Assembly: GCA_021323695.1 (NCBI GenBank)
Contig: JAJPKN010000009.1
Coordinates: forward strand, 1-64,000
Source: Actinomycetota bacterium
Lineage (GTDB): Bacteria; Actinomycetota; Acidimicrobiia; Acidimicrobiales; Palsa-688
Length of the DNA stretch: 64,000 nt
Direction of reading: 5' to 3'
Position 1 is the stretch's first letter; each line of letters opens with the position of its first letter. The position numbers and the translations under genes were made by a program. The notes under the pieces are model-generated. The model worked only from the letters and a program-made list of their open reading frames with translations, was not told the origin of the DNA and made no database searches. Shown here piece after piece: positions 9,167 through 18,036 of the stretch.

Positions 9167-9346
9167 GCGATGAGGTTACCCCGGCCAGCGGGGCCCCAGG
9201 CCGAGCCGCCGGGGCGGGGCCACCTTCGGGCCAGCGGCGGGGCCGGGCCAGCGCGGCGGCGGGGCAGCGGCGGGACGGGCCCCTTGGCCGGGACAGGGGC
9301 CAGCGCGTAGAGTGCGCCTAGAGTGACGGTGCAGGTCAAGCCATAT

Positions 9347-9428
9347 GCGGGCGTGGCGGAACTGGCAGACGCGCCAGGTTTAGGTCCTGGTCCCGAAAGG
9401 GGTGGAGGTTCGAGCCCTCTCGCCCGCA
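9347..9428 (+). tRNA. tRNA-Leu (anticodon UAG)
   Basis: A seven-base acceptor stem, GCGGGCG at 9347-9353 with CGCCCGC at 9421-9427, and discriminator A. The anticodon stem CCAGG/CCTGG encloses loop TTTAGGT, giving anticodon TAG. A long variable arm and GGTTCGAGCCC T-arm are present, as expected for a class II leucine tRNA. The 3' CCA is not encoded. Confidence 0.95.
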
Positions 9429-9446
9429 CGGCCTGAGGCGGGCCTC

Positions 9447-9494
9447 GGCCGACAAGCAAGCGGGCCGGGGCCGACCGGGGCGGGGTTGTCGGCC
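9447..9494 (+). terminator. Inverted repeat after tRNA-Leu
   Basis: Perfect nine-base arms, GGCCGACAA at 9447-9455 and TTGTCGGCC at 9486-9494, enclose a GC-rich 30-base loop. The position 18 bases after the tRNA suggests a terminator or processing structure. No U-run follows. Confidence 0.4.
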
Positions 9495-9618
9495 CCAAGC
9501 CCGGCTCCCTACGCTTGTAGGTTGGGCAAGCCAGCCCGAGGCTGCCTCAGGGAGGACGACCGCCCAGGACCCCACGCCCTCCCGGTGGCACACCCAGCAC
9601 ACCCAGCAGGAGCCGTTG

Positions 9619-10812
9619 ATGCCTTTCGAGCTTGACGTGGTGATCGTCGGAGGCTGCGGCCATGTCGGCCTCCCCCTGGCCCTGGCCTTCGCCGAACGGG
9701 GCCTGTCCGTCGCCGCCTACGACATCGACCCGGCCGCGGTCCAAAAAGTCGGCTCCGGGCAAATGCCCTTCGACGAACCGGGTGGGCCCGAAGCGCTGGG
9801 ACGGGCCATCGCCGCCTCCCGCCTGCGCGCCAGCACCGACCCGGCGGTCGTGGCCCTGGCCGAGCACGTCGTGGTCGTCATCGGGACCCCGGTGGACGAG
9901 CACCTGAACCCTGACCCCCAGGCGGTGCCAGCAGCCGTCGAGGCGCTGGCCCCCCACCTGCGCCCCGGCCAGCTGGTCGTCCTGCGCAGCACCGTCTACC
10001 CCGGTGTCACGGCCATGGTCGAGCGCCGCCTGGCCGCCCTTGGCCTGCGGCTGGACGTGGCTTTCTGCCCCGAGCGCATCGCCGAGGGCAAGGCGCTGAA
10101 GGAGCTGTTCGAGCTCCCTCAGGTTGTCTCTGCCCGCAACCCCGAAGCCCTGGCCCGGGCCAGGAAGCTGTTCGAGGTGCTGACGCCCGAGACGGTCGAG
10201 CTGCTGCCTGAGGAAGCCGAGCTGGCCAAGCTGTTCACCAACGCCTACCGCTACCTCAAGTTCGCGCTGGCCAACCAGCTCTACACCATGGCCAACGACT
10301 TCGGCCTGGACTACGAGCGCATCCGCCAGGCCCTGACTTACAACTACCCGCGGGCGGCGGACCTGCCGGCCGCCGGCTTCGCCGCCGGGCCGTGCCTGCT
10401 CAAAGACACGATGCAGCTGGCGGCGTTCAACAACAACAACTTCGTGCTGGGCCACGCAGCCATGATGGTCAACGAGGGCCTGCCCCTCTACGTGGTCGAC
10501 CGCATGGCTCGCCGTTACGACTTGGCGGCCATGACGGTGGGCATATTGGGCATGGCCTTCAAGGGCGATAGCGACGACACCCGCAGCAGCCTCGCCTACA
10601 AGCTGAAACGGATCCTGCGCTTCAAGGCCGAGGCGGTGCTGACCACCGACCCCTACGTGAAGACCGACAAGGACCTGCTGCCTCTGGAGGAGGTCGTGGG
10701 ACGCTCCGACCTGTTGGTGATCGGGGCACCCCACCGGGCCTATGCCACCCTGGCCACCGACAAGCCGGTGGTCGACATCTGGGGGTTGCGCGGCAACGGG
10801 GCCCGGGTGTGA
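9619..10812 (+). CDS. Nucleotide-sugar dehydrogenase (UDP-glucose/GDP-mannose type)
   Basis: A 397-residue NAD-dependent enzyme that oxidises a UDP- or GDP-sugar to the uronate. The Rossmann loop is VIVGGCGHVGLPLALAF at the N-terminus, the central domain contains FTNAYRYLKFALANQ, and the catalytic Cys lies in AAGPCLLKDT, where families usually have CLPKD or CFPKD. ATG 9619 follows a caggag ribosome site; a TTG at 9616 is in frame. The glycosyltransferase start overlaps its stop (GTGA), so a three-gene operon follows. The exact sugar is not determinable. Confidence 0.85.
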   Translation: MPFELDVVIVGGCGHVGLPLALAFAERGLSVAAYDIDPAAVQKVGSGQMPFDEPGGPEALGRAIAASRLRASTDPAVVALAEHVVVVIGTPVDEHLNPDPQAVPAAVEALAPHLRPGQLVVLRSTVYPGVTAMVERRLAALGLRLDVAFCPERIAEGKALKELFELPQVVSARNPEALARARKLFEVLTPETVELLPEEAELAKLFTNAYRYLKFALANQLYTMANDFGLDYERIRQALTYNYPRAADLPAAGFAAGPCLLKDTMQLAAFNNNNFVLGHAAMMVNEGLPLYVVDRMARRYDLAAMTVGILGMAFKGDSDDTRSSLAYKLKRILRFKAEAVLTTDPYVKTDKDLLPLEEVVGRSDLLVIGAPHRAYATLATDKPVVDIWGLRGNGARV

Positions 10813-11561
10813 GGCCAAGGGTCTCCGTGGTCGTGACCGCCCGGGACGAGGGCGAGCCCATCGTCGACGTGCTGGCGCGCATCGGCGAGGCGGTCACCCT
10901 GCCCTGCGAGATCCTGGTCGTCTGCGACTCCCCCGACGACACCACCGTCCCCTGGGCCCAAAAGTACGCCGGGACTGACCAGCGGGTGCGGGTGGTCTTG
11001 AACCCCCACGGCCCGGGGCCGGCCCGGGCCATCCGGGCCGGCTTCGAAGCAGCCCTGGCCGATGTCGTGGTGGTGACCATGGCCGACGGCTGCGACGACC
11101 CCCAGCAGATCGACCAGCTCACCCGCCTGGTCGAGCGGGGGGTGGTGGTCGCCGCGGCCAGCCGTTACTCCAAAGGGGGCCAGCAGGTGGGCGGCCCGCT
11201 CCTCAAGGGGCTCATGTCCCGCCTGGCCGGCGCCAGCCTGCGGGTGCTGGCGCGGGTGGGCACGTGGGACCCGACCAACTCGTTCAAGGCCTACGACCGC
11301 AAGTTCGTCCAGGAAGTGGGCATACACAGCGACAAGGGTTTCGAGGTCGGCCTGGAGCTGGTGGCCAAGGCCAGGCGCCTGCGCCGGCCGGTGGCCGAGG
11401 TGCCGACCATCTGGCTGGACCGCACCTTCGGCGTGTCCAACTTCAAGGTGGCCAACTGGCTCCCGGCCTACCTGCGGTGGTACCGCTTCGCCTTCGGGCC
11501 GAAGCTGACCAAGGAAAAGATGCACGAGCTGCTCGGCCCAGCAGGAGGTCCTGGGAAATGA
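10809..11561 (+). CDS. Family 2 glycosyltransferase, dolichyl-phosphate mannose synthase-like
   Basis: A 250-residue GT-A enzyme starting at GTG, overlapping the dehydrogenase stop. It opens VSVVVTARDEGEPI and carries TMADGCDDPQQIDQL (DxD-like) and DPTNSFKAYDRKF, as in polyprenyl-phosphate sugar synthases. No C-terminal membrane segments are seen, so it is probably a peripheral enzyme. It is followed by an epimerase with an ATGA overlap, suggesting joint synthesis of one sugar component. Confidence 0.82.
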   Translation: MRPRVSVVVTARDEGEPIVDVLARIGEAVTLPCEILVVCDSPDDTTVPWAQKYAGTDQRVRVVLNPHGPGPARAIRAGFEAALADVVVVTMADGCDDPQQIDQLTRLVERGVVVAAASRYSKGGQQVGGPLLKGLMSRLAGASLRVLARVGTWDPTNSFKAYDRKFVQEVGIHSDKGFEVGLELVAKARRLRRPVAEVPTIWLDRTFGVSNFKVANWLPAYLRWYRFAFGPKLTKEKMHELLGPAGGPGK

Positions 11562-12586
11562 CACAAACAGTGGTGGTCAGTGGGTCCGCGGGTTTCATCG
11601 GCGGCTACGTCGTGCAGGAGCTGCTCCACCGAGGCTACCGGGTGGTGGGTGTAGACAATTTCTCCAAGTACGGCCCGACGAAGAAGTCCTACGACGACCA
11701 CCCCATGTACAGCTTTGTCGAGGGCGACTGCCGGGACGCCGCCCTCATGGAAGAGCTGCTGTCGGGAGCCGACCACTTCATCGCCGGCGCGGCCATGATC
11801 GGCGGCATCTCCTATTTCCACACCTACGCCTACGACCTTTTGGCTACCAACGAACGGATTATGGCGGCCTCGGTGGACGCCGCCATCGCCGCCCACCGCA
11901 AGGGCCGCCTGCGCAAGGTCACCTACATGAGCTCCTCCATGGTGTTCGAGTCGACCGACCACTGGCCCTCAGCCGAAGGCGACGAGCGGCGCGTGCCGCC
12001 GCCGCGTTCTTCCTACGGCTTCCAGAAGCTGGCCGTCGAGTACTTCGCCCGGGCCGCCTGGGACCAGTACCGCCTGCCCTACACCATCTTGCGGCCCTTC
12101 AACTGTGTGGGCGTGGGGGAGGGCCGCGCCCTGGGCGACACCGAGATCCTCTCGGGCAACATCAAGCTGGCCATGAGCCACGTCGTGCCCGACCTGGTGC
12201 AAAAAACCCTGAAAGGCCAAGACCCCTTGCACATACTGGGCGATGGGTCCCAGGTGCGCCACTACACCTATGGAGGGGACTTGGCCCGAGGGGTCGTGAC
12301 GGCGATGGAGCACGAGGCCGCCTGGAACGAAGACTTCAACCTTTCCACCTCCACGTCCACCACCGTCCTCGAGCTGGCCCAGCTCATATGGGCCAAGATC
12401 CGTGGGCCCGAGGTGCCCTTCCGCTACGTGAGCGACCCTCCTTTCGAGCACGACGTGGCCAAGCGGGTCCCCTCTGTCGAAAAGGCCAAGCGGCTGCTGG
12501 GGTTCGAGGCCACCACCACCTTGAGCCAGATGCTGGACGAAGTCATCCCCTGGGTGCGCAGCGCCCTGGAGGAAGGGATCATTTGA
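11558..12586 (+). CDS. NAD-dependent sugar epimerase/dehydratase (extended SDR)
   Basis: A 342-residue extended short-chain dehydrogenase. The NAD loop is VSGSAGFIGGYVVQEL; SSSMVFEST followed by SSYGFQKLAVEYFAR gives the Ser and YxxxK catalytic residues. The C-terminal substrate domain includes HYTYGGDLARGVV. An AGGAGG site at 11542-11547 precedes ATG 11558. As last gene of the dehydrogenase-glycosyltransferase operon it likely makes an activated sugar. The specific reaction is unknown. Confidence 0.85.
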   Translation: MTQTVVVSGSAGFIGGYVVQELLHRGYRVVGVDNFSKYGPTKKSYDDHPMYSFVEGDCRDAALMEELLSGADHFIAGAAMIGGISYFHTYAYDLLATNERIMAASVDAAIAAHRKGRLRKVTYMSSSMVFESTDHWPSAEGDERRVPPPRSSYGFQKLAVEYFARAAWDQYRLPYTILRPFNCVGVGEGRALGDTEILSGNIKLAMSHVVPDLVQKTLKGQDPLHILGDGSQVRHYTYGGDLARGVVTAMEHEAAWNEDFNLSTSTSTTVLELAQLIWAKIRGPEVPFRYVSDPPFEHDVAKRVPSVEKAKRLLGFEATTTLSQMLDEVIPWVRSALEEGII

Positions 12587-12599
12587 GGAGGTAGGGCTT

Positions 12600-14483
12600 T
12601 TGGAAAGGCGGCGGGTGCCTGGCGCCCAACCGGGCGCGGCACACAGGGCGGGGAGACGGTGGCCAAGGGCAGCTGGGTGGTGGGCCGTCAGCGCGAGCGT
12701 CCTGGCCCTGGGCCTGCTGGCCTTGAGCGTGGCCCGGCCCGGGGGGAGCTACGCTGCGGCCGTCCGGCCTTGGCAGTCCGGCACCGGGGCGGGGACCGGG
12801 TACTGGCTGGTGGGCTCGGACGGCTCCGTCTACAACTTCGGGACTCCCCAACTGGGCAGCCTGGCGGGCACAAAGCTGGCCAAGCCCATCGTCGCCGCGG
12901 CCCCCACCCCCGACGGCCAGGGCTACTGGCTGGTGGCTTCCGACGGGGGGATCTTCGCCTTCGGGGACGCCCGGTTCTTCGGGTCGACCGGCTCGTCCCA
13001 CCTGAACAAGCCCATCGTGGGCATGGCGGCCACCCCCGACGGCCAGGGCTACTGGCTGGTTGCCTCCGACGGGGGGATCTTCGCCTTCGGGGACGCCCGG
13101 TTCTTCGGGTCGATGGGGGGCCAGCACCTCAACCGGCCGATCGTGGGCATCGCCTCGACCCCTGACGGCCAGGGCTACTGGCTGGTGGCTTCCGACGGGG
13201 GGATCTTCGCCTTCGGGGACGCCCGGTTCTTCGGGTCGACCGGCTCGCTCCACCTGAACAAGCCCATCGTGGGCATGGCGGCCACCCCCGACGGCCAGGG
13301 CTACTGGCTGGTGGCTTCCGACGGGGGGATCTTCGCCTTCGGGGACGCCGGCTACCACGGTTCCAATGGCTCGGCCACCACAGGGGCGCCCATTGTGGCG
13401 ATGGCCCCGGCACCCGACGGCGGGGGCTACTGGCTGGTGGACGCCACCGGGACCGTGTACCCCTTCGGGGACGCGCCCTTCCGGGGCTCGGCCAGCCTTT
13501 CCAGCAACCAGGCACCCATCGTGGCCATCATGGCCGGGCCGGTCTCCCCGACTTCGACCACCACCACGCCACCTCCGGTGACCACGACCACCACCACCAC
13601 CAGCCGGCCCACGACGACCACCGTGCCCAAGACAACGACAACGCGGCGCCAGACCACCACGACCAGCCGGCCCACGACGACCACGACCAGCCGGCCCACG
13701 ACCACCACCCTGCCTCCGCCCCCGCCCAGCGGCTACCCCTACCCACCCCACACCACCGGCTACGACGTGTCCTGGCCACAGTGCGCTCCCCTGGGCTCGG
13801 CCACCGTGAAGAAGCTGCCCTCGGATCCCCCATTTGTCATCGTCGGGGTCAACAACGGCCGGGTCAACGGCTTCAACAGCTGCTTTTCGGCTGAGGCGGC
13901 CTGGGCCGGGCCCAACTTCAGCGTGTACATAATCCTCCAGCCGGCCCCGGGCGGCGCCACAACCCAGGAGCGCGCCGGCCCCAGGGCGGCGTGCGCAGCC
14001 ACGAACCGCACCTGCGCCGGCTATGACTGGGGCTACAACTGGGCCCAGGCAGACTTGGCCCACGTGCGGGGCCTTGGCTACCGCCCGCGCACCTGGTGGG
14101 TGGACGTGGAGACGGGCGAGGACTGGCCCCTCGCCCCGGCCGCCCAGGCGGCCAACGCCGCCGTGGTGCAGGGTGCCATGGACGCGCTGAAGGGGGCCGG
14201 CAACCGGGCCGGCATCTACAGCACCTGGTACCAGTGGGGCCTGATCACAGGCTCCTACGTGCCCTCGGGCAACCCTCCCATCTGGGTGCCCGGCGCCGAC
14301 AACGTGCGCGGGGACAACAACAGTGCCGTCTCCTACTGCCAGCGGGCGCTCCGGCCGGGTGACCCCTCCAACCGCTACTCCAACGCCATCGGCTTCGCCG
14401 CCGGCGTGCCTTGGCTGGTCCAGTACGGCTACGGGGGGACATCGGCACCGGTAGGTATCGACCCGGACTACTCCTGCGGCTGA
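12600..14483 (+). CDS. Secreted repeat protein with C-terminal glycoside-hydrolase-like domain
   Basis: A 627-residue exported protein starting at TTG, eight bases after a gaggaggtag ribosome site. Residues 24-52 form a signal/anchor helix. Residues 65-312 hold a degenerate copy and five 42-residue repeats (PDGQGYWLVASDGGIFAFGD core), the type common in Acidimicrobiia wall proteins. Residues 318-371 are a Thr-rich linker, suited to extracellular glycosylation. The C-terminal 240 residues (TGYDVSWPQC; TWWVDVETGEDW; AGIYSTWYQWG) resemble GH25/DUF1906 lysozyme-like folds with an acidic DVE site. Peptidoglycan hydrolysis is a reasonable inference. Confidence 0.72.
   Translation: MERRRVPGAQPGAAHRAGRRWPRAAGWWAVSASVLALGLLALSVARPGGSYAAAVRPWQSGTGAGTGYWLVGSDGSVYNFGTPQLGSLAGTKLAKPIVAAAPTPDGQGYWLVASDGGIFAFGDARFFGSTGSSHLNKPIVGMAATPDGQGYWLVASDGGIFAFGDARFFGSMGGQHLNRPIVGIASTPDGQGYWLVASDGGIFAFGDARFFGSTGSLHLNKPIVGMAATPDGQGYWLVASDGGIFAFGDAGYHGSNGSATTGAPIVAMAPAPDGGGYWLVDATGTVYPFGDAPFRGSASLSSNQAPIVAIMAGPVSPTSTTTTPPPVTTTTTTTSRPTTTTVPKTTTTRRQTTTTSRPTTTTTSRPTTTTLPPPPPSGYPYPPHTTGYDVSWPQCAPLGSATVKKLPSDPPFVIVGVNNGRVNGFNSCFSAEAAWAGPNFSVYIILQPAPGGATTQERAGPRAACAATNRTCAGYDWGYNWAQADLAHVRGLGYRPRTWWVDVETGEDWPLAPAAQAANAAVVQGAMDALKGAGNRAGIYSTWYQWGLITGSYVPSGNPPIWVPGADNVRGDNNSAVSYCQRALRPGDPSNRYSNAIGFAAGVPWLVQYGYGGTSAPVGIDPDYSCG
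12909..13538 (+). repeat. Five tandem 126-base coding repeats
   Basis: Units begin at 12909, 13035, 13161, 13287 and 13413. Inner copies are near identical at the DNA level (the stretch ggggggatcttcgccttcgg recurs in four of them), which implies recent duplication or gene conversion. The fifth is diverged. The repeats keep frame (42 codons each). Confidence 0.92.
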
Positions 14484-14488
14484 GGCCG

Positions 14489-16120
14489 GTGGGCACGCCA
14501 GCTGGCCCGGTGCTGAGCGAGGAGGCGGGCCCCCCCGCCAGGGCCCCGGGGCGGGCGGAGGACGGACGGCTCGCTCAGGCGCTGTTCGCGCCCCCGGGCG
14601 GCCCTACCCGCTGGCCCCGGCCTGCGGTCGCCGGGGGCTACGCCTTGGCCCTGGCCGCCATCACCACCACCGCCTTGGCGCGCCAGGCCGGGGTACCGGC
14701 CACCCGCACCGTATGGGCCGAGGACGGGGCGGTGTTCTACTCGGACGCGCTGAAGCACTCGCTGTGGTGGTGCCTGGGTGCTTCGTACAACGGCTACGGC
14801 CAACTTTTCCCCCGCCTCGCCGTCGAGCTGGCCCGGCTCGCCCCGCAGGCGGACGCCGCCTCGGTCATAGCCGTGAGCGGGGCGGTGAGCCTGGCCGCGC
14901 TGGCCTGCTTGGTCTTCCACATGGCCCGGGGCCACCTGCCTTCTCCGGCATTGCGGGCCGTGCTCGTGGCCTCGGTCGTGCTGCTGCCGGTGGCTACCGT
15001 GGAGATGCTCGACAACCTGGTCAACGTCCCCTGGTGGCTCCTTTTTGCCTCGTTCTGGGCGCTGCTGTGGCGGCCCGCCCACCCCCTCGGCAAGGTGGTG
15101 GCAGCTGGGGTGTGCCTGCTGGCGGTGGGCTCCGAGCCGCTCGCCGGCTTGCTCCTGCCCCTGGTCGCGGCCAGGGTGGTGGCACTGCCGAGGGCCGGGG
15201 AGCACGCCGCCACTGCAGGGTTCCTCATCGGCCTTGGCTACCAGGCAGCCATCGTGCTGGCCGCCGGGGGCGAGAAGTCGTTCACCACTGCCTCGACCAG
15301 CGGGGTGGCAGGTGCGTTCGCGGTGCGCGTCGGCCTCGAGTGGGTGGCCGGCCTGCAGGGCACCGGCCAGCTCTATGCCCATGCCCGGTGGCTGGCCACC
15401 GCCCTGGGTGCCACCTTGCTCGTGGGCCTGGTCGGGGCCGGGCTGCTGGCAGCTGCTGGCCGGCGGGCCGAGCTCGAGCCCAGCCGGGCACCCCAGGTTC
15501 GCAGCTTCACGGTGGCCGCCGGGACCTGTGCCCTGCTGTGCTTCTGCGTGCCGGTGTGGCTCAGGGGTGCCGGGCCCCTGATGAGCGCGAGCGCCTACGG
15601 CTACGGCGGCCGCTATGAGGCAGCCCCGGTGCTGATGGTGGTCTCGGTGCTCCTCGTCGTCGCCAGTGCCCTTTCCCGTCCCCGGGCCAGGGCTGCCCAC
15701 GCAGGCGCCCACGGGCAGGCCGGCGCCTGGTGGCCCGCCCTGGCCTGCGTAGCCCTGCTGGCCCCCGCCTGGGCGGTCGGCTTCCGGGCCGCCAACGGCC
15801 GCTCCGATGGCCCCACCTGGCAGCAGCAGCTGGCCCTGGCCCAAGCCCATTGCCGCCAGGCCGGCCGGCGAGGCTGGGCCGAGCTGAAGATCGACCCACC
15901 GGGGAGGTTCGTCCTGCTAGCTTGCCGGTACATCAGCGTCGGGCCCGGCCCCCGAGCCGGCAGCGGCGCCAGCCTCGGGCTCGCCCCCGGGGCCAGCCCC
16001 AGCCCCGGCGTCCTCCCCAGCCCCGGCGTCCTCCCCAGCCCCGGCGTCATCCCCAGCCCCGGCGTCATCCCCAGCCCCGCCTCTGGAGTCATCCCCAGCG
16101 CAGGGGCCCGGCGCCGCTGA
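14489..16120 (+). CDS. Polytopic membrane protein of unknown function
   Basis: About 543 residues with roughly nine or ten hydrophobic helices (for example AVIGLGYQAAIVLAAG-like and GATLLVGLVGAGLLAAA segments). The N-terminal loop contains TVWAEDGAVFYSDAL, which resembles the first extracytoplasmic loop of GT-C membrane glycosyltransferases. GTG 14489 is chosen to avoid overlap with the upstream stop. The C-terminal 65 residues are a PSPGV repeat tail lying antisense to the tail of the convergent flippase-like gene. Function not recognised; a role in surface glycan assembly is plausible. Confidence 0.6.
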   Translation: MGTPAGPVLSEEAGPPARAPGRAEDGRLAQALFAPPGGPTRWPRPAVAGGYALALAAITTTALARQAGVPATRTVWAEDGAVFYSDALKHSLWWCLGASYNGYGQLFPRLAVELARLAPQADAASVIAVSGAVSLAALACLVFHMARGHLPSPALRAVLVASVVLLPVATVEMLDNLVNVPWWLLFASFWALLWRPAHPLGKVVAAGVCLLAVGSEPLAGLLLPLVAARVVALPRAGEHAATAGFLIGLGYQAAIVLAAGGEKSFTTASTSGVAGAFAVRVGLEWVAGLQGTGQLYAHARWLATALGATLLVGLVGAGLLAAAGRRAELEPSRAPQVRSFTVAAGTCALLCFCVPVWLRGAGPLMSASAYGYGGRYEAAPVLMVVSVLLVVASALSRPRARAAHAGAHGQAGAWWPALACVALLAPAWAVGFRAANGRSDGPTWQQQLALAQAHCRQAGRRGWAELKIDPPGRFVLLACRYISVGPGPRAGSGASLGLAPGASPSPGVLPSPGVLPSPGVIPSPGVIPSPASGVIPSAGARRR

Positions 16121-17395
16121 CCCACGGGCCGGCCTGGCCGCTGGCCCACGGGCCGGCCTGGCCGCCGGTGCCTCCGAGCCGTCCTCCCATGGCCCGGGCC
16201 TGTCCGCGGGCCCGGCTGGGCCGGACAGCCCTGGGAGCGTCCTTTCCAGCACCGGCAAGGCTCCTTCGGTCAGCGGCGTGGGCGTGTCCGGGGCGAACAG
16301 TTCCACGGCCGTGCGCCACCGGGCCCGCCAGACCGCCCGGCGAGCCGCCAACCCGGCTTGGTCCTCCGCCGGTGGGTGGACCTTGAGCGAGAAGTAGGCA
16401 GCTCCCCCCACGGGGATAGGCAACCAGAAGTTCACCAGGCGGTAGCTGAGCACGCCCAGCGAAGCCACGGTGCTCGGGGTGCCGAAGCCGACCAGGATGG
16501 GGATGAGCGAGCCTTCCACCAGCCCGAGCCCGGCCGGGGTTACGGGTATGGCGGCCAAGATGTTGGCCACCCCGTAGGCGACCAGGAGCCCCACTGGGTT
16601 CACCCAGCTCCCGAAGGCTCCCAGGAAGAAGAACAACGACGCCGCGTCCAACAGCCAGTTGGCCGACGCGTAACCAAGGGCGCGCGCCAGCTGGCGGCGG
16701 TCCCGGCTCATCTGCTCGACCCGGGCCAAGAGCTGGGCGAACAACCGGGGGAGGGTCTCGGGGTGCATGAAGTGCAGCCGGCGGCCCACCGCCCGCACCA
16801 CCCGCATGGCCCGGGCATCGCCCTTGGTCAGCAGCACCAACAGGCTCGCCATAGCCGCCATGAGCACCAGCCCGGCGATGGCGGCGACCAGGTAGACAGG
16901 CTGGAGGCCGTAGAACGGCAGGGACGCGGCCAGGGCGGCCCAGAAGATCACGTTGAGGACCACGGCCGAGCCCAGGCCCTGGGTCGCCAGGGCGAACCCC
17001 GTGTCTGGCCCGCTCACTCCGGCCCGCATGAGCAGCCGGTAACCGAGGGAGTACGCCACCGCGTTGCCCCCTGGGACGCAGTGGCTCAGGGCCAGCGTCG
17101 ACAGCTGGATGCGAGACACGCTGGCGAAGCCCGGGTCGGACGTCCGCGGCAACAGCGAGCGGGTCAGCTCGAAGTAGGCGAGCAGGGCCAGCACCTCCGA
17201 CACCACGCCCACTACGGGCAGGAGGGGGTTGACGTGGGACAGCTCGTGCAAGGCCTTGTGGGTGCCACCGATCTGAGGGATGACGAAGACCTCGACGACC
17301 AGCACCACGACCAGCAGCTCCGCCAGGTGCCGCACCGTCCGCGGCACCCAGCGCCGTCGCTTGGCCTCCGCCAGCCCAGGTGGTGCCGTGCTCAC
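15917..17395 (-). CDS. Lysylphosphatidylglycerol synthase transmembrane (flippase-like) protein
   Basis: A 492-residue membrane protein of the UPF0104/flippase-like family. Hydrophobic helices alternate with the conserved HCVPGGNAVAYSLGYRLL and IPVTPAGLGLVEGSL motifs; the latter is the family hallmark. Such proteins are implicated in moving lipid-linked sugars or phospholipids. The start GTG 17395 overlaps the stop of rdgB. The last 130 residues are a Gly/Ala/Asp tail encoded by the 18-base repeats; it overlaps the convergent gene by 204 bases. Confidence 0.75.
   Translation of the reverse strand: MSTAPPGLAEAKRRRWVPRTVRHLAELLVVVLVVEVFVIPQIGGTHKALHELSHVNPLLPVVGVVSEVLALLAYFELTRSLLPRTSDPGFASVSRIQLSTLALSHCVPGGNAVAYSLGYRLLMRAGVSGPDTGFALATQGLGSAVVLNVIFWAALAASLPFYGLQPVYLVAAIAGLVLMAAMASLLVLLTKGDARAMRVVRAVGRRLHFMHPETLPRLFAQLLARVEQMSRDRRQLARALGYASANWLLDAASLFFFLGAFGSWVNPVGLLVAYGVANILAAIPVTPAGLGLVEGSLIPILVGFGTPSTVASLGVLSYRLVNFWLPIPVGGAAYFSLKVHPPAEDQAGLAARRAVWRARWRTAVELFAPDTPTPLTEGALPVLERTLPGLSGPAGPADRPGPWEDGSEAPAARPARGPAARPARGSAAPGPCAGDDSRGGAGDDAGAGDDAGAGEDAGAGEDAGAGAGPGGEPEAGAAAGSGAGPDADVPAS
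15999..16079. repeat. 18-base tandem repeat shared by two convergent genes
   Basis: Four copies of an 18-base unit (ccagccccggcgtcctcc and variants) start at 15999, 16017, 16035 and 16053, with a partial fifth. On the plus strand they encode SPGVLP/SPGVIP repeats, on the minus strand DDAGAG/EDAGAG repeats. Confidence 0.9.
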
Positions 17396-18036
17396 CCGCC
17401 CATGCTCGCGCCGGGGAGCACCGTCTTGAGCTTCTCCGCCAGCGCGACAAAGGCCCGGCCCCGGTGAGAAAGGGCGTGCTTGGCCTCCGGCGAGGCGGCA
17501 GCCAGCTCGGCGAAGGTCCTCCCGTCGCCTTCCAAGGGCACGAAAACGGGGTCGTAGCCGAACCCACCCGTACCGCGCCGCTGGTCGGCGACCCAGCCCT
17601 CGACCACGCCCTCGGTGCTCACCTCTCGCCCGTCGGGCCAGCTGGCCACGGCCACGGTGACGAACCTGGCCCGGCGTTGGGCCGGGGCCGCACAACCGGC
17701 CCTGGCCAGCTCGGCCAGCACCTTGTCCACGTTGGCCTGCTCGTCGACAGGCTCACCGGCATAGCGGGCCGAACGGACGCCGGGAGCGCCCCCCAGCCCC
17801 TGCACCTCCAAGCCCGTGTCCTCGGCTATGGCAGGCAGCCCGGTGGCGGCCACCAGCGCCCGCGCCTTCAGCCGGGCGTTGCCCAGCAGGCTGTCCTCGG
17901 TCTCTTGCACCTCGGGCACCTCGGCCGGGCGGGCCACGAGCTCCACGGCGAAGCCGGCCCCAGCGAAGATCTCGCGGATCTCCCGTTCCTTGTCCCGGTT
18001 CGCGGTGGCAAGGACGAAGCGCGCCGTCTCACCCAC
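17392..18036 (-). CDS. rdgB: XTP/dITP diphosphatase (Ham1/RdgB)
   Basis: A 214-residue house-cleaning nucleotide pyrophosphatase that removes ITP/XTP. The substrate loop [13 protein letters not shown] (canonical TxNxxK) opens the protein, [18 protein letters not shown] carries catalytic acids and [12 protein letters not shown] the C-terminal signature; LSHRGRAF closes it. GTG 18036 overlaps the end of rph by eight bases. The order rph-rdgB is conserved in actinobacteria (Rv1340-Rv1341). Confidence 0.93.
   Translation of the reverse strand: MGETARFVLATANRDKEREIREIFAGAGFAVELVARPAEVPEVQETEDSLLGNARLKARALVAATGLPAIAEDTGLEVQGLGGAPGVRSARYAGEPVDEQANVDKVLAELARAGCAAPAQRRARFVTVAVASWPDGREVSTEGVVEGWVADQRRGTGGFGYDPVFVPLEGDGRTFAELAAASPEAKHALSHRGRAFVALAEKLKTVLPGASMGG

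Noticed and set aside
9547-10818. A 423-residue minus-strand frame
   Set aside because: It is the antisense shadow of the nucleotide-sugar dehydrogenase, rich in Val/Gly/His with no recognisable motifs.
12579-14063. A 494-residue minus-strand frame with GVPEGEDPPVG repeats
   Set aside because: The repeats are the mirror of the plus-strand 126-base repeats, whose protein is recognisable and has a good ribosome site.
15999-16079. Possible CRISPR array
   Set aside because: The repeated units are contiguous 18-base coding repeats with no spacers; no cas gene is present anywhere in the window.
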